Shown here in pieces: positions 5,428 through 6,581 of a stretch of DNA of 6,581 bases; position 1 is the stretch's first letter, and each line of letters starts with the position of its first letter. The notes beneath the pieces were generated by a model, which saw only the letters and a program-made list of their open reading frames with translations, was not told the origin of the DNA and did no database searches. Made by a program: the position numbers and the translations under genes. Source of the stretch: an uncultured Lachnospiraceae bacterium (GTDB lineage Bacteria > Bacillota > Clostridia > Lachnospirales > Lachnospiraceae); NCBI GenBank assembly GCA_910579425.1, contig CAJTVL010000141.1, forward strand, positions 1 to 6,581. Reading direction: 5' to 3'.

Positions 5428-6543
5428 TTATAAATGAATTGTAAATCTCATTCCCTGCGGTTCTTCCATCGGGCAGAATGAGTAAGAAATGTCCATTGTC
5501 TTTAATAATGTGTCTACAATATACAGCCCAAGCCCGTTCCCGCCCTTGTCACGGTTCCTTGCAAAATCAGGACGATAAAATGGCTCGAATATATGCCGCA
5601 GCGCTTCTTTGGATATAGGGACGCACTCGTTTTCTATAAGGATATTGCGCCTGTCAAAATATACGGAAACTGTTCTTCCCGGTTCTGTGTATGCCACGGC
5701 GTTGGCAAGGATATTTGACACTGCTTTTCCAAACATCTGAGGCGGCAGCACTGTTTCAAAACTGTCCGGCAGCCCAAGCCGGAAGATGATTCCTTTTGCC
5801 TTAGCGATCAGCATATACGGCTCGCATAAGGAGGAAAGCATCTCTGACAGATCACCTTCCGCTACCTCTTCATTTTCTGCGATCATCCCTGCCTTTGAGG
5901 TTTCGAGGATATCATGTATCATATCTGCGAGGTGTCCTGTCATTTCCCTGCACTCCGGCAGATAAGTGTCATAATCCTTATATTTCCCGACACCGAGTAT
6001 CATGTTTTCCAGCGTGGCATTCAGCGCAGTGACCGGCGTCTTCAATTCATGGGAAGCCACCCGCAGGAAATCAGCCTTTGACCTCTCGCTCTCGCTTACA
6101 CGCTGTTTCTCAATCTCAAGGCTCTCGATAGCCGACAGCAGGCTTTGGTATAAATGGTTGATATTATCTGCCAGTATGCCTATTTCATCTTTTGAACTGA
6201 TTTTGCAGGCAGCATCCCTTTCCATCCGTGCCATCTGCTCCGTCACCGCCCCAATCTGTTTTATGGGAACCGTGATCTTTCGTGAAAATACAAAAGAACA
6301 GGCTATGGAAATAACCACACAGCAAATCAGGGATAGTGGCAGGGCTTTCAGAACAGTCTGCGTAACATAGTCTGCCACATTCAAACTTGTGTCGAGGGAC
6401 AATTCATCGTGCGGGCTGACTGAGATCACAAGCCATTCCGGTTTCGTAAATAAATGGAGCAGTAAGTGGGCAATCCCGACGATAAAGAGCATCAGCCCTA
6501 ATGTATAAAAAAAGGTTTTAGGGAATAACTTCATCTTTTTCAT
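5428..6543 (-). CDS. Sensor histidine kinase with HAMP, HisKA and HATPase domains, VncS/VanS-like, 371 residues
   Basis: This membrane sensor kinase is the partner of the OmpR-type regulator ending at 6540. TM1 spans about 11-31 and TM2 about 66-87, with only ~35 residues outside the membrane, so it probably senses within or near the membrane or through the transporter. HAMP covers about 88-140. The HisKA motif FLRVASHELKTP has His165. The N box is NILANAVAYTEPG (277-289), the F box FEPFYRP (319-325) and the G2 box GGNGLGLYIV (334-343). The G1 box, normally DxGxG, is replaced by ENECVPI (304-310). I recall similar changes in VncS-like kinases, so this may be a subfamily trait rather than loss of function. 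The ATG overlaps the regulator stop as ATGA, with AGGTGGAG just upstream; Met4 is a weaker alternative start. An intrinsic terminator follows. The downstream permease/ATPase operon is the likely target. Confidence 0.94.
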   Translation of the reverse strand: MKKMKLFPKTFFYTLGLMLFIVGIAHLLLHLFTKPEWLVISVSPHDELSLDTSLNVADYVTQTVLKALPLSLICCVVISIACSFVFSRKITVPIKQIGAVTEQMARMERDAACKISSKDEIGILADNINHLYQSLLSAIESLEIEKQRVSESERSKADFLRVASHELKTPVTALNATLENMILGVGKYKDYDTYLPECREMTGHLADMIHDILETSKAGMIAENEEVAEGDLSEMLSSLCEPYMLIAKAKGIIFRLGLPDSFETVLPPQMFGKAVSNILANAVAYTEPGRTVSVYFDRRNILIENECVPISKEALRHIFEPFYRPDFARNRDKGGNGLGLYIVDTLLKTMDISYSFCPMEEPQGMRFTIHL

Positions 6544-6581
6544 TGCTCCACCTCGTATTTGTATCCTATGCCTTTGACGGT
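6540..6581 (-). CDS. C-terminal end of an OmpR-family response regulator (partial)
   Basis: The frame open to the window edge encodes TVKGIGYKYEVEQ and then TGA (6542-6540). The V(K/R)GxGYK(Y/F) segment is the wing hairpin at the end of OmpR/PhoB-type winged-helix domains, so this is the last 13 codons of such a regulator. Its stop overlaps the kinase ATG by four bases (ATGA), the usual arrangement for a two-component pair. The rest lies outside the window. It is the best candidate for binding the 11-bp repeats upstream of the permease gene. Confidence 0.85.
   Translation of the reverse strand, partial: TVKGIGYKYEVEQ

Noticed and set aside
6002..6370. 122-codon plus-strand frame opposite the VncS-like kinase
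   Set aside because: It is an antisense shadow of conserved kinase domains with no translation signals.
1..6581. CRISPR arrays, tRNA/rRNA genes, insertion sequences, phage or integration signs
   Set aside because: No regularly spaced repeats, transposase or integrase motifs, tRNA-like folds or terminal inverted repeats were seen.

Overview
This 6581-base window reads as a piece of chromosome from a low-to-moderate GC Gram-positive bacterium, most likely a Clostridia member of the Lachnospiraceae type. The grounds are strong AGGAGG-type ribosome binding sites, an AgrC/AgrA-like GHKL/LytTR two-component pair, a VncS/Vex-like histidine kinase and ABC transporter set, and the codon and base make-up. 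The taxon is an inference, since no rRNA or marker gene is present. Every gene I can support lies on the minus strand, so the window is transcribed from high to low coordinates.

Right part (6581 down to 5372): the last 13 codons of an OmpR-family response regulator overlap by ATGA the start of a membrane histidine kinase (6543-5428). A good intrinsic terminator with a T-run (5399-5372) ends this unit.

Middle part (5371 to 3173): a separate operon encodes a MacB/FtsX-type permease (5271-3823) and its ATPase (3802-3173). Its promoter region carries three tandem 11-bp direct repeats just upstream of a -10 box. This is the usual layout for activation by an OmpR-family regulator, so the kinase and regulator next door probably switch this transporter on. 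The set resembles the pneumococcal vex/vncRS layout, with one permease instead of two.

Left-centre part (3172 to 958): a 290-base intergenic region holds a perfect 11-bp inverted repeat, a pair of 20-bp direct repeats and a strong promoter. It leads into a LytTR response regulator (2882-2199), which overlaps an AgrC-like kinase (2202-958) by four bases.

Left part (957 to 1): the 136-base gap after the kinase carries a second copy of the same 20-bp direct repeat pair, again just upstream of a -35-like hexamer. It is followed by a 210-residue soluble protein of unknown function (821-189) with an ideal ribosome binding site. The shared repeats suggest that the LytTR regulator controls both its own operon and this orphan gene, which is the most interesting point in the window. 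A GC-rich hairpin follows the gene. Bases 1-142 hold no gene that I can support.
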